This document shows, in pieces, positions 7,024-14,731 of a stretch of DNA of 21,543 bases. The notes under the pieces were generated by a model. It ran no database searches, was not told the origin of the DNA, and was given only the letters and a program-made list of their open reading frames with translations. The position numbers and the translations under genes were made by a program. Position 1 is the stretch's first letter, and every line of letters begins with the position of its first letter. The DNA comes from a virus. The stretch lies in IMG/VR virus record IMGVR_UViG_3300046170_000455, positions 1 to 21,543 of that record. One strand, written 5' to 3'.

Positions 7024-7104
7024 ATGTCAACAAAAAAAAATCACAATATTTTCGCTCGACTCAAGACTAAAACAGGGATAAGGTGTAATTATTATTTGCT
7101 ATGA
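7024..7104 (+). CDS. Possible 26-residue leader peptide coupled to nrdB
   Basis: A small ORF, ATG at 7024 and TGA at 7102-7104, whose stop overlaps the nrdB ATG as ATGA, the same junction used between many genes downstream. The product is basic: MSTKKNHNIFARLKTKTG followed by IRCNYYLL. A GGGG lies at 7017-7020, but only three bases before the ATG, so the ribosome site is weak. nrdB has no close Shine-Dalgarno of its own (AAGG is about 18 bases away), so translational coupling from this ORF would explain its expression. No family is recognised; it may be chance. Confidence 0.35.
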   Translation: MSTKKNHNIFARLKTKTGIRCNYYLL

Positions 7105-8072
7105 TCTTTACAGAACAAATGTCACGAAAGCCAGACCACTATCCGTGGACCCAAGATTTTATCGAAGCAATGCACAACGGGTTTTGGACCGACAAAGAGT
7201 TTAGTTTTACCAGTGATGTTCAAGATTTTAAGGTCAATCTTGGTGAAGATGAGAGGCAGATCAATGTTAGAGCCTTGTCTGCTATTGGTCAGATTGAAGT
7301 AGCGGTCAAGAAGTTTTGGGCCAAACTTGGTGATAATTTACCTCACCCATCTCTGTCTGATTTGGGGTATGTCATGGCCAACACAGAAGTCATTCATAAT
7401 AATGCTTACGAGCGTCTACTAGAAGTGTTGGGTTTACAGGATGTTTTTGAGGAGAACTTAAAATTGGATTTTATTGAAGGCAGGGTGAAATACCTCCGAA
7501 AGTACAATCATAGATTTTACAAAGATTCAAAAAAGCAATATGTCTATGCTTTGATCCTCTTTACCCTTTTTGTAGAGAATGTGTCACTGTTCTCCCAATT
7601 TTACATCATTAATTGGTTCAACAGGTACAGAAATGTGTTAAAGGATACTGGACAGCAAGTGAAGTACACAAGGAATGAAGAGAACATCCACGCCTTGGTA
7701 GGTATTAAGATCATTAACACTATCCGTGAAGAGCATCCTGAACTTTTCGACAAGGAATTAGAAGCCCGTATTCTCCATGAAGCACACGAAGCATTCAACG
7801 CTGAGTCTAAAATTGTCGATTGGATGGTAGGTGACTATGACAAGAAGGGACTTAACAAAGAGATCTTGAAAGAGTTTATTAAAAACAGGATAAATGATTC
7901 ATTGGATAAAATTGGCTTTGAATCTGCATTTGATATTGACAAAACCTTACTTCAGAATACAATCTGGTTTGAGGAGGAGTTATTGGGTAATAACATGACG
8001 GACTTTTTTCACTCAAGGCCAGTGGAATACTCTAAAAATTCCCAATCTTTTGATGTCGAAGACCTATTCTAA
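7101..8072 (+). CDS. nrdB: Class I ribonucleotide reductase, beta (radical) subunit
   Basis: 323 residues, the usual length. With NrdA it reduces ribonucleoside diphosphates to deoxy forms. The di-metal ligands are visible: E66 (in GQIEVAVKKFW), E96 and H99 with radical tyrosine Y103 (EVIHNNAY, the E-x2-H-x3-Y motif), E159 (VENVSLFSQF), E194 and H197 (EENIH). The first ligand is Glu rather than the Asp of E. coli-type NrdB. The QIEVAV-K-FW segment is, from memory, typical of the compact Bacteroidota-like subtype. The C-terminus (SFDVEDLF) is the acidic tail that docks on NrdA. It is followed by nrdA after seven bases. The subtype is inferred from memory of related sequences. Confidence 0.95.
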   Translation: MIFTEQMSRKPDHYPWTQDFIEAMHNGFWTDKEFSFTSDVQDFKVNLGEDERQINVRALSAIGQIEVAVKKFWAKLGDNLPHPSLSDLGYVMANTEVIHNNAYERLLEVLGLQDVFEENLKLDFIEGRVKYLRKYNHRFYKDSKKQYVYALILFTLFVENVSLFSQFYIINWFNRYRNVLKDTGQQVKYTRNEENIHALVGIKIINTIREEHPELFDKELEARILHEAHEAFNAESKIVDWMVGDYDKKGLNKEILKEFIKNRINDSLDKIGFESAFDIDKTLLQNTIWFEEELLGNNMTDFFHSRPVEYSKNSQSFDVEDLF

Positions 8073-8079
8073 ATAATAA

Positions 8080-9726
8080 ATGAAAAACTACTATTGGCTT
8101 AATGAGGACTCAAGGACTTTTCTTGAAAATGGTTACCTGCTAGAAGGTGAAACCGTAGAACAAAGAATTGAACAGATAGCCCAGACCGCTGAAGATTACT
8201 TGGGTGTAGCAGGTTTTGCTAAAAGTTTTGAGTCTTATATGGCTAGAGGTTTTTTTTCTCTAGCAAGCCCTGTCTGGGCTAATTTTGGCAGAGAGAGGGG
8301 ACTCCCCATTTCCTGCAATGGTGTCTATGTAGCTGACACTATGGATGCTATACTAGAGAAACAGTGCGAGGTGGGTATGCAAACTAAGCACGGGTCCGGG
8401 ACATCTGGTTACTTTGGAGATGTTCGTGGTCGTGGGGCTTCTATAAGTTCCGGTGGAGAGTCTTCGGGTTCAGTCCATTTTATGGAGCTTTTCAATACTG
8501 TAACTTCTGTTGTTTCCCAAAGTAGCGTTAGGCGTGGCAGTTTTGCAGCTTATCTACCTATAGATCACCCAGATATCAAAGAGTTCTTAAGGATACGTGG
8601 TGAAGGACATCCTATTCAAGAAATGTCTTTCGCAGTGACGGTAACAAACTCTTGGATGAAAGAGATGGTTGATGGAGACATGGGAAAGCGGCAGCTCTGG
8701 GGGAGCGTTATAAAAAAGAGGTATGAGACGGGCTACCCCTACATATTTTTTCAAGATAATGCCAATGAACAGGCCCCTGATTGTTACAAGGATAAAGATA
8801 TGAAGATATATGCTTCTAACCTTTGTAACGAGATAAGTCTGCCATCGAAAGAAGATGAATCATTTGTTTGTTGTTTGTCTTCAATAAACCTTTATCGTTG
8901 GGACGAAATCCAATACACAGATGCTGTTCAGGTATTAACTATGTTCCTAGATGCTGTCATGGAAGAGTATGTTCAGAAGACAGCGAAGATACCATTCATG
9001 GAAGCCTCTCACAATTTTGCTAAAAGGCATCGTGCTATCGGGATGGGTGTATTAGGTTGGCATTCTTTGTTACAAAGTCGCATGATACCATTTGAGAGTA
9101 TGGAGGCTAAGTTACTCAATAGTCAGATATTCTCACATATTCGACGTTGTAGTGACAAAGCAACCAAGTATCTATCTGAGAAATTAGGGGAGCCTATGTA
9201 TTGTGAGGGTTATGAACGTAGAAATACAACGACTTTAGCTGTTGCTCCTACTACAAGTAGTTCTTTTATACTCGGTCAGGTCTCCCCTTCTATAGAGCCT
9301 TTGAACTCTAATTACTTTACCAAAGATCTAGCCAAAGGAAAGTTTCGTTATAGAAACCCTGAGCTTGAGAAGCTATTGGATGAGAAAGGTGAGAACACAG
9401 ATGCAGTTTGGAAATCGATCCTAGTAAAAGGTGGTTCTGTCCAGCATTTAGATTTTTTATCTAGGGAAGAAAAGGATGTTTTTAAAACATTTGGGGAGAT
9501 TTCTCAAAAGGAGGTGGTAATACAGGCTGTTCAACGTCAAAAGCATATCGATCAAGGCCAGTCGCTGAACATCATGGTCCCGCCAGAAACACCATTCAAA
9601 GAAGTAAATCAACTTATGGTTTATGGTTGGGAGAATGGAATCAAGGGCTTTTACTACCAGAGAAGTGCTAATCCTAGCCAAGAGCTTGCTAGGTCAATAC
9701 TTACATGTACATCTTGCGAGGGTTAA
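8080..9726 (+). CDS. nrdA: Class I ribonucleotide reductase, alpha (catalytic) subunit, compact form
   Basis: 548 residues against 761 in E. coli; the N-terminal ATP-cone that switches activity off with dATP is absent, so the enzyme may escape that feedback. Catalytic residues are all present: C79 (LPISCNG) and C264 (VCCLSSINL) as the redox pair, N247/C249/E251 (NLCNE) at the active site, Y526-Y527 (GFYYQRS) for radical transfer, and the C-terminal CTSC pair (C543/C546) that is reduced by thioredoxin or glutaredoxin. No redoxin gene is in the window, so a host one would be needed. There is no Shine-Dalgarno before the ATG (TAAATAATAAATG), which points to a host that does not depend on it. Confidence 0.96.
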   Translation: MKNYYWLNEDSRTFLENGYLLEGETVEQRIEQIAQTAEDYLGVAGFAKSFESYMARGFFSLASPVWANFGRERGLPISCNGVYVADTMDAILEKQCEVGMQTKHGSGTSGYFGDVRGRGASISSGGESSGSVHFMELFNTVTSVVSQSSVRRGSFAAYLPIDHPDIKEFLRIRGEGHPIQEMSFAVTVTNSWMKEMVDGDMGKRQLWGSVIKKRYETGYPYIFFQDNANEQAPDCYKDKDMKIYASNLCNEISLPSKEDESFVCCLSSINLYRWDEIQYTDAVQVLTMFLDAVMEEYVQKTAKIPFMEASHNFAKRHRAIGMGVLGWHSLLQSRMIPFESMEAKLLNSQIFSHIRRCSDKATKYLSEKLGEPMYCEGYERRNTTTLAVAPTTSSSFILGQVSPSIEPLNSNYFTKDLAKGKFRYRNPELEKLLDEKGENTDAVWKSILVKGGSVQHLDFLSREEKDVFKTFGEISQKEVVIQAVQRQKHIDQGQSLNIMVPPETPFKEVNQLMVYGWENGIKGFYYQRSANPSQELARSILTCTSCEG

Positions 9727-9764
9727 TTTCATTTTTAATAAAAAAAAGTGTATTATAAAGTATA

Positions 9765-10739
9765 ATGGAGTTCGATTTTTCAAAAGAAGCAAAGGAGTTT
9801 TTAGAAAGTTCTAAAGCGGCGAAACGTCCCGGCAAAAAAGGGGCGGCTCAAACACCTGCTAAACCTTCTGAGAAGAAAAAGGGTTCCAGTAAAAACGAAA
9901 AGGGTTCTGCTGGAAAAGATGGAAAATCTATTACGTTCTCAGCCAAGGTGGTCACAGCCCTAAAGAACAAAGTAAAAGAGCATAACGAAAAGCACTCCAA
10001 GAAAGTTACTTTAGGTCAGTTAAAGAAAATCTACCGTCGTGGTGCTGGGGCTTTCTCATCCTCCCACCGTCCCGGAAAAACTAGGGGGCAGTGGGCTATG
10101 GCTCGTGTCAATATGTTCCTGAAGATGGTCCGTGGCGGCAGTGTTAAGAAATCTTACCGTGCCGCTGATCAAGATGTAGCCAAAGGTTCTGAAGAGTATT
10201 ACCTAGAAGAGCAAGGGAAAGCTTTCTGGGCGTTCGAAGAGATTGATTTTGTTTTGGCTCGCCTTGAAATGCTTGAAGCGTCCATCACTGATGAAGAGTC
10301 AGATCAAGAGATTGAAGATCTTGAATACTCAGACGCAGAAAAGAAAACTTTGAACAAGCCCTTTAGATTAAAAGGTGGCAAGAAGAAGTATGGGGTTTAT
10401 GTCAAAAATCCAAAGACTGGCAATATAGTTATGGTAAAGTTTGGTGATCCAAACATGGAGATCAAACGTGATGACCCCGCTCGCCGCCGCAGTTTCAGAG
10501 CTAGGCACAAATGTGATACAGCTAAAGATAAGACAACTCCTCGTTATTGGAGCTGCAAGTTCTGGTCTAAAAAACCTGTCAGCAAGATGGTTTCTAACGA
10601 AGTCTTAGCTTGGGACGAAGAAGAGGTTTATAGTGAGTGGAGTTGGGACGATGAGGGGTTTGCAGAGCATCAAGATCTGCTAAATGCTTACCCTTTTTTG
10701 ACTGAAATAAAACTAGTTGTTGAAGAAGAGGAGCTTTAA
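9765..10739 (+). CDS. Conserved phage protein of unknown function, basic N-terminus and two conserved blocks
   Basis: 324 residues. The first 55 residues are low-complexity Lys/Ala/Ser/Pro, like histone H1 tails. Block one (about residues 55-140) is strongly basic, with 'KVTLGQLKKIYRRGAGAFS', 'SHRPGKTRGQWAMARVNMF' and 'MVRGGSVKKSYRAADQD'. A Glu-rich linker follows. Block two (about 195-270) has 'KPFRLKGGKKKYGVYVKNP', 'VKFGDPNMEIKRDDPARRR' and 'FRARHKCDTAKDK...RYWSCKFW', including two Cys. I recall both blocks as recurring domains of unknown function in marine phage proteins, often tied to head or structural roles, but cannot name the family with certainty. The Trp/Asp/Glu-rich tail is unusual. 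Upstream (9747-9764) is AT-rich with promoter-like TATTATAAAGTATAAT and no Shine-Dalgarno. Confidence 0.6.
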   Translation: MEFDFSKEAKEFLESSKAAKRPGKKGAAQTPAKPSEKKKGSSKNEKGSAGKDGKSITFSAKVVTALKNKVKEHNEKHSKKVTLGQLKKIYRRGAGAFSSSHRPGKTRGQWAMARVNMFLKMVRGGSVKKSYRAADQDVAKGSEEYYLEEQGKAFWAFEEIDFVLARLEMLEASITDEESDQEIEDLEYSDAEKKTLNKPFRLKGGKKKYGVYVKNPKTGNIVMVKFGDPNMEIKRDDPARRRSFRARHKCDTAKDKTTPRYWSCKFWSKKPVSKMVSNEVLAWDEEEVYSEWSWDDEGFAEHQDLLNAYPFLTEIKLVVEEEEL

Positions 10740-10752
10740 GGTATAATCATGC

Positions 10753-11499
10753 GTGTCTAGCTTGATTCTGACTTCTTACTTCACGAAAAAACCACATCCG
10801 AATAATCCTAATGACCCCCATGTGGTTGGTAGGGACGACAATGGTTTTGTTAGAAATGACGATTTTTCTTACATTGAAGAATGGTATGGGTCTATTTTAA
10901 AAAACAATTTAGATGGGTGCATATTCCATGACAACTTGTCACCTAGTTTTGTAGAGAAGCACACAAATAAAAATGTTACTTTTCTAAAAGTAGAAGAATC
11001 CCCTTATTCAAATAATGACTACAGGTTCTTTTGCTTTCATAACTTCTTGAAGTACAACAAATCTGACTACGTTTTTCATACTGATGTTTCAGATGTAGTG
11101 GTTGTTAAAAATCCTAGAGGTTTAATTGAGGATCACAATGACTTCAATTTTTATACCTGCAAGGATTCTATTAAATTAGGCCAGTTTCCATATCTTCATA
11201 TCCACGAAAAAAATAACTGGGCAGATAAAATGAAAATATTGTTAAATTTAAATAGGTGGGATTTGATAAACATGGGTGTTGTAGGGGGCAGGTACCATGA
11301 TATGCTTATGTTTTACGATAATTTTTGCCGAATACGTAAAGATATGGAGGATGAGTCTTTCAATGCCAATATGTGGATTTGCCAGTACTTACTAAGGCTT
11401 GTTTTTTCGGATAAAAGAACGATGATGGGAAATCCTGCATGTAGCGATTTTAAACAGTATCAAAAAAATAGGAAAGACGTATACTTTATACACAAATGA
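10753..11499 (+). CDS. GT-A-like glycosyltransferase, first gene of the glycan cassette
   Basis: 248 residues. It opens with a hydrophobic strand 'LILTSYFTKKPHPN', and then 'IEEWYGSILKNN', 'IFHDNLSPSF', 'VEESPYSNNDYRFFCFHNFLKY' and 'SDYVFHTDVSDVVVVKNP' (about 104-121), where the TD..D stands where GT-A enzymes carry the metal-binding DxD. The layout resembles glycosyltransferase-like proteins whose signature is 'YFT..D.....WY.S....I..D....F..FL.....Y....D..DV'. GTG at 10753 is taken as start; ATG at 10749 reads M-R-V-stop. If one T near 10756 were extra, that ATG would give MRVSLILTSYFT, a more natural start. It probably transfers a sugar, but donor and acceptor are unknown. Its stop overlaps the next ATG by four bases. 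Confidence 0.55.
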   Translation: MSSLILTSYFTKKPHPNNPNDPHVVGRDDNGFVRNDDFSYIEEWYGSILKNNLDGCIFHDNLSPSFVEKHTNKNVTFLKVEESPYSNNDYRFFCFHNFLKYNKSDYVFHTDVSDVVVVKNPRGLIEDHNDFNFYTCKDSIKLGQFPYLHIHEKNNWADKMKILLNLNRWDLINMGVVGGRYHDMLMFYDNFCRIRKDMEDESFNANMWICQYLLRLVFSDKRTMMGNPACSDFKQYQKNRKDVYFIHK

Positions 11500-12194
11500 A
11501 ATATAACATTCTTACTGTATCAAATCAGGACTACTTTCCTTTTTTGGAGCTTTTTATAAAATCTTTGTATCAGAATGCAGACACAGACAATCTTATAAGT
11601 GTCTATATTTTCGATACTGGCTTGAGTGAAGAATCAAAGGATTTTTTGAGTAACTTCAATAAAAATATCATTATAGAAACTGGGCATAAGACACAGCATA
11701 AAAAACTACATGACTCCGATTGGTGTTTGAACACTTATTCTAAAATGGACTACTTGTACCAAGTCATAGAAAATACTAAAACACCATCATTCATGATTGA
11801 TGTTGACTCGGTTTTTCAAAGATCTTTTGAAAGTATTATAAATCCATTCGCTGATATAGTTGCGTGTTATAGACCCAACAACAATATATCTTCCCACATA
11901 GGTTCTTTTTTTGGAGGAATTGATTACTCGAAAACTATTATTTTTATTCAAATTTGGAAACAATATTTGACTACAATAACAGACTTTAAACACAAAGAAA
12001 GTCCTGCACTTAGTAAGGTTGTCAATACATTCCAAGGTTTTAAAATTCAACACATATATGAGAAGGATGTTTCCTGTGTTGAAGATAATGATGACGCTTT
12101 TATTTATCATTTAAAATCAGATGGTTTTGCCCAAACTATACCTGAGAGAATTAATCTAGATTATTCAAAAAAAATAATAAAATGTATAAAGTAA
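11496..12194 (+). CDS. GT-A glycosyltransferase (GT8-like)
   Basis: 232 residues. 'YNILTVSNQDYFPFLELFIKSLYQN', 'ISVYIFDTGLSEESKDFL', and 'SFMIDVDSVF' with D102 and D104 forming the DxD metal site. This is the order of strands expected in the nucleotide-binding half of GT-A enzymes of the GT8 type, which use UDP-sugars and retain anomeric configuration. The second half has 'SHIGSFFGGIDYSK' (acceptor-side loop) and an end region with 'AFIYHLKSDG', comparable to the family's C-terminal His. The ATG overlaps the preceding stop (ATGA). The acceptor is unknown. Confidence 0.6.
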   Translation: MKYNILTVSNQDYFPFLELFIKSLYQNADTDNLISVYIFDTGLSEESKDFLSNFNKNIIIETGHKTQHKKLHDSDWCLNTYSKMDYLYQVIENTKTPSFMIDVDSVFQRSFESIINPFADIVACYRPNNNISSHIGSFFGGIDYSKTIIFIQIWKQYLTTITDFKHKESPALSKVVNTFQGFKIQHIYEKDVSCVEDNDDAFIYHLKSDGFAQTIPERINLDYSKKIIKCIK

Positions 12195-13258
12195 TCAGTG
12201 CTAACAGGTCTTCGAAAAGGGAGCCTAAAAATTGGAGGATCTTTGAAAAAGAAGCTGTAGAGAAACATTTCGGAGAGGTTATAGATTGCGATGGTGAGGA
12301 TGGGTGTTCAGTTCTAGAGACTTACAAAAAGTACAAAGATTCCGTAGAATACATAAGGTGGTATCCAGACCCAGAGTTAATGAACAAGTCTGAGTATGAT
12401 GGCATGGTGGATCAAAGTGACGAGATAGGGGATGTCCCCTACTTAGTAAATTCTGCTCGTGGGTTCAAATCTGTGCAGTGCAAAGATGCAGCCTTTGGTT
12501 CATGGAGAAAAAATAACGTATCTTGTCCAGATTTTTTTGTATTCGAAACGTACGAAGATTTTAAGGAGCGTTTAGAGGCTTCAAGTTTCACCTACCCGGT
12601 TTTAATAAGGGTTAATGATTCTGTTGCTGGGAACCATACTAAGCTTATTGAATCCGAAAAAAGTTTTGAAGAGAGCAGGGTGGAAATTTTAAAATACAAA
12701 GACCATTCCAGTGGGATTGACACTAAGCTTATGTGCGTTGAGTTTCTAGACACTATTGATAAAGAGCTAGATGTGAACGTTTCATTCAGGATACATGCGA
12801 CATCTAGAGATGTGATTTCTGGATACGCTAGAGTTGTCTCTTCTAAGGACTGGTTGGCGATTACTGCTGGGAAATTTAACATAAAAGACATAGATAAATG
12901 GATATACTATAATAGAGTCTGCGAAAAAATTTGTAAGGATTACAAAGAAGAAATATGCAAATCTATCAGCTCGTTAGGTTTGAACATGCAAGGTGTGGAC
13001 GTTGTCATAGATCAAAAAAAAGAAAAGATTTCCTTCCTTGAGGTACAGCCTACCTATGCTTCAGGATATCCGATGATTGGCTACTGTGGTTACTACCCAC
13101 CATTCTTCAACCCAAGCGAGCCATCATTAGTGAATTTTCTTTTACAAAATAAAAGTGCTTTAGAAAAAGAAATACCTATGTACTACAATAATTGGCTTGA
13201 CAAAAATAACCATTTTGATTTGATGTATAAATCACTAAAAAATGTTTGGTCCCAATAA
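12182..13258 (+). CDS. ATP-grasp ligase-like protein
   Basis: 358 residues, overlapping the previous gene by 13 bases. The ATP-grasp core is readable from about residue 100: 'CKDAAFGSWRKNNVSCPDFFVF' (the K...L...G...P opening), 'TYPVLIRVNDSVAGNHTKLIES' (Lys/Arg strand and Gly-rich loop over ATP), 'KLMCVEFLDT' (hinge), 'VSFRIHATSRDVISGYARVVS' (central strand with metal-side Arg), and 'GVDVVIDQKKEKISFLEVQPTYASG'. The family's E-x-N magnesium motif appears as E287-V-Q289, so one ligand is changed. ATP-grasp enzymes join a carboxylate to an amine, thiol or carbon through an acyl phosphate. It sits directly before an aminotransferase in the glycan cassette, so it may attach an amino acid or similar group to a sugar. 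Substrate is unknown. Confidence 0.6.
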   Translation: MYKVISANRSSKREPKNWRIFEKEAVEKHFGEVIDCDGEDGCSVLETYKKYKDSVEYIRWYPDPELMNKSEYDGMVDQSDEIGDVPYLVNSARGFKSVQCKDAAFGSWRKNNVSCPDFFVFETYEDFKERLEASSFTYPVLIRVNDSVAGNHTKLIESEKSFEESRVEILKYKDHSSGIDTKLMCVEFLDTIDKELDVNVSFRIHATSRDVISGYARVVSSKDWLAITAGKFNIKDIDKWIYYNRVCEKICKDYKEEICKSISSLGLNMQGVDVVIDQKKEKISFLEVQPTYASGYPMIGYCGYYPPFFNPSEPSLVNFLLQNKSALEKEIPMYYNNWLDKNNHFDLMYKSLKNVWSQ

Positions 13259-14093
13259 ACATCTTGAGTATTTAGTAAACGTAGACGAGTCTCACAGAGA
13301 CTTGTCTTTCCGTTATAAGTATTTAGAGACAGTTAACCAGTTTAAAGAAAAGTTCGGTTTGCAAGATTACGATGTTCTTTTTGTTGGAGGTAGTGGGACT
13401 ATTGGTATTGAGTCTATTTTTTTCTCCTGTAAAAACAAAATAGAAGTCATAGGAAAAGAAGGTGTGTTCAAGGACCGTTGGAAAAAACTTTCTAAGTTGT
13501 ACAGCAAAAGCTCAAAAGAAGGCGCTAACCTATTTTGCCAATTAGAGACCTCTAACTCGCAAACCTTTTATAAAGAAAATTGTTATGTAGATGCGATAAG
13601 TTCCTTTCCGTACTACGATATCCCTAACCCTTCAAAAGTTTTTGCTACTTGCTCCAACAAGCAATTAGGATCTCTTATAGGTTTGAGCATAGTAGCTGTG
13701 AAGAAGGATTCTTGGTCTGATTTTGTAGATGAACGGACTTTTTCGTATTTGAATTTGTCGAGATACAAGTTCTTTCAAAGAAGCAACCAGACCCCTAGCA
13801 CAACGCCTACATATATTTTTGACCACCTACTGGAGAAATTAAAGAAAATTAATGTGGACCAGTTAAGGGAAACTATAAACAATAATTGCAAAAAGATAAG
13901 GTTAAAAATAAGTGAAGAGAATATTATTGGAGAATCGATTTGCCCAGTCATGACTGTTAAGAAAACATCTATCGAGAAAAGTCTGGCTGAAAAATATCAA
14001 ATTTATGGAGTTAATAATAGTTCAGGATACTATCAAATATTTACATACAATAATCAGTCTGAAGCATTAGAGAACATGATAAGAAGTTTATGA
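13242..14093 (+). CDS. Shortened class V PLP-dependent aminotransferase (PhnW-like outline)
   Basis: 283 residues, against about 360 for the family; overlaps the ATP-grasp gene by 17 bases. The order of motifs is that of class V aminotransferases such as 2-aminoethylphosphonate or alanine-glyoxylate transaminases: 'VDESHRDLSF' (D..HR..EF), 'DVLFVGGSGTIGIES' (SGT, phosphate binding, residues 51-53), 'GVFKDRW', 'QLETSNS' (family ETSTG), 'YVDAISSF' with D117 at the pyridine nitrogen, and 'CSNKQLGSLIGLSIVAVKK' with K140 the likely Schiff-base lysine, then 'SNQTPSTTPTYIFDHLLEKL'. Shortening falls mainly between SGT and ETS and at the C-terminus. All catalytic elements seem kept, so activity is plausible, but the substrate is not predictable. 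No PEP mutase or phosphonopyruvate decarboxylase is in the window. Confidence 0.62.
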   Translation: MFGPNKHLEYLVNVDESHRDLSFRYKYLETVNQFKEKFGLQDYDVLFVGGSGTIGIESIFFSCKNKIEVIGKEGVFKDRWKKLSKLYSKSSKEGANLFCQLETSNSQTFYKENCYVDAISSFPYYDIPNPSKVFATCSNKQLGSLIGLSIVAVKKDSWSDFVDERTFSYLNLSRYKFFQRSNQTPSTTPTYIFDHLLEKLKKINVDQLRETINNNCKKIRLKISEENIIGESICPVMTVKKTSIEKSLAEKYQIYGVNNSSGYYQIFTYNNQSEALENMIRSL

Positions 14094-14731
14094 GAGAGCT
14101 AATTGAGAAATTACTAAAAAAACACAAATTAAAACTTGAGAATAGTTGGAGTGAAACATTGGAATTAAAGTATTCTGCTATGAAACACCTATCGGAAGAC
14201 CAATCAGTCTGCGACATTGACTGTAAGTTTTTGCAATTACTGTGTTGGGAGGAGAAGCCTAGAAGTATTCTTGAGATAGGAACTTGGGTGGGAACTTCTG
14301 CTTATGCGATGGCTTTGGCCACGAAAGGGATAGGGGCTGAGATAAACACCTGCGACTCTTTGTCTTCGTTTTGGTCAGACGGAGACCCTTATAACAAAAG
14401 AATACATTTTCATCAAGGTCACAGCTCTGTTATTTTGGAAAAATTAGATATCCGTGATATAGATTTCATTTTCAATGATGCTTTTTTAGACAAGAGGACT
14501 TGCGAACTTATTTTGGATAAAACAGCAGATGAATTCCTATTCTGTACTCACGATTTTTACAATTACGGAACACCGAACAAAGGCTTTGAAGCCTTCAATC
14601 TTATGGTTGAATCAATCAAAGCGAGAAATTTAGAATTTGAAACCTTCACCCCAGAAGCCCCTTGGTCTTATGAAGATGGAGGGTATATGGGTGTAAACGC
14701 TTGTATAGCAGTTATAAAAGTAAAAAAATGA
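14090..14731 (+). CDS. Class I SAM-dependent methyltransferase
   Basis: 213 residues. Motif I, 'SILEIGTWVGTSAYAMA' (residues 59-75), is the E/DxGxxxG SAM loop. 'EINTCDSLSSFW' follows as the acidic strand-2 end, then 'IHFHQGHSSVIL' and 'DIRDIDFIFNDAFLDKRTC', which fits the O-methyltransferase-like Methyltransf_24 group where a D stands at the strand-4 end. It may methylate a sugar hydroxyl or amine in the glycan made by this cassette. ATG overlaps the aminotransferase stop by four bases. Target is unknown. Confidence 0.65.
   Translation: MRELIEKLLKKHKLKLENSWSETLELKYSAMKHLSEDQSVCDIDCKFLQLLCWEEKPRSILEIGTWVGTSAYAMALATKGIGAEINTCDSLSSFWSDGDPYNKRIHFHQGHSSVILEKLDIRDIDFIFNDAFLDKRTCELILDKTADEFLFCTHDFYNYGTPNKGFEAFNLMVESIKARNLEFETFTPEAPWSYEDGGYMGVNACIAVIKVKK

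Noticed and set aside
7009-7090. GTGTAATT repeated at 7009-7016 and 7083-7090
   Set aside because: Eight bases, two copies in an AT-rich spacer, no further copies with the same spacing; not a supported repeat family.
12426-12441. TAGGGGA-TG-TCCCCTA palindrome in the ATP-grasp gene
   Set aside because: Short loop, inside coding sequence and without context; less striking than the gmd and 19167 repeats.
12182-14093. A phosphonate biosynthesis pathway based on the PhnW-like aminotransferase
   Set aside because: No PEP mutase or phosphonopyruvate decarboxylase is present; similarity is at the class V family level only.
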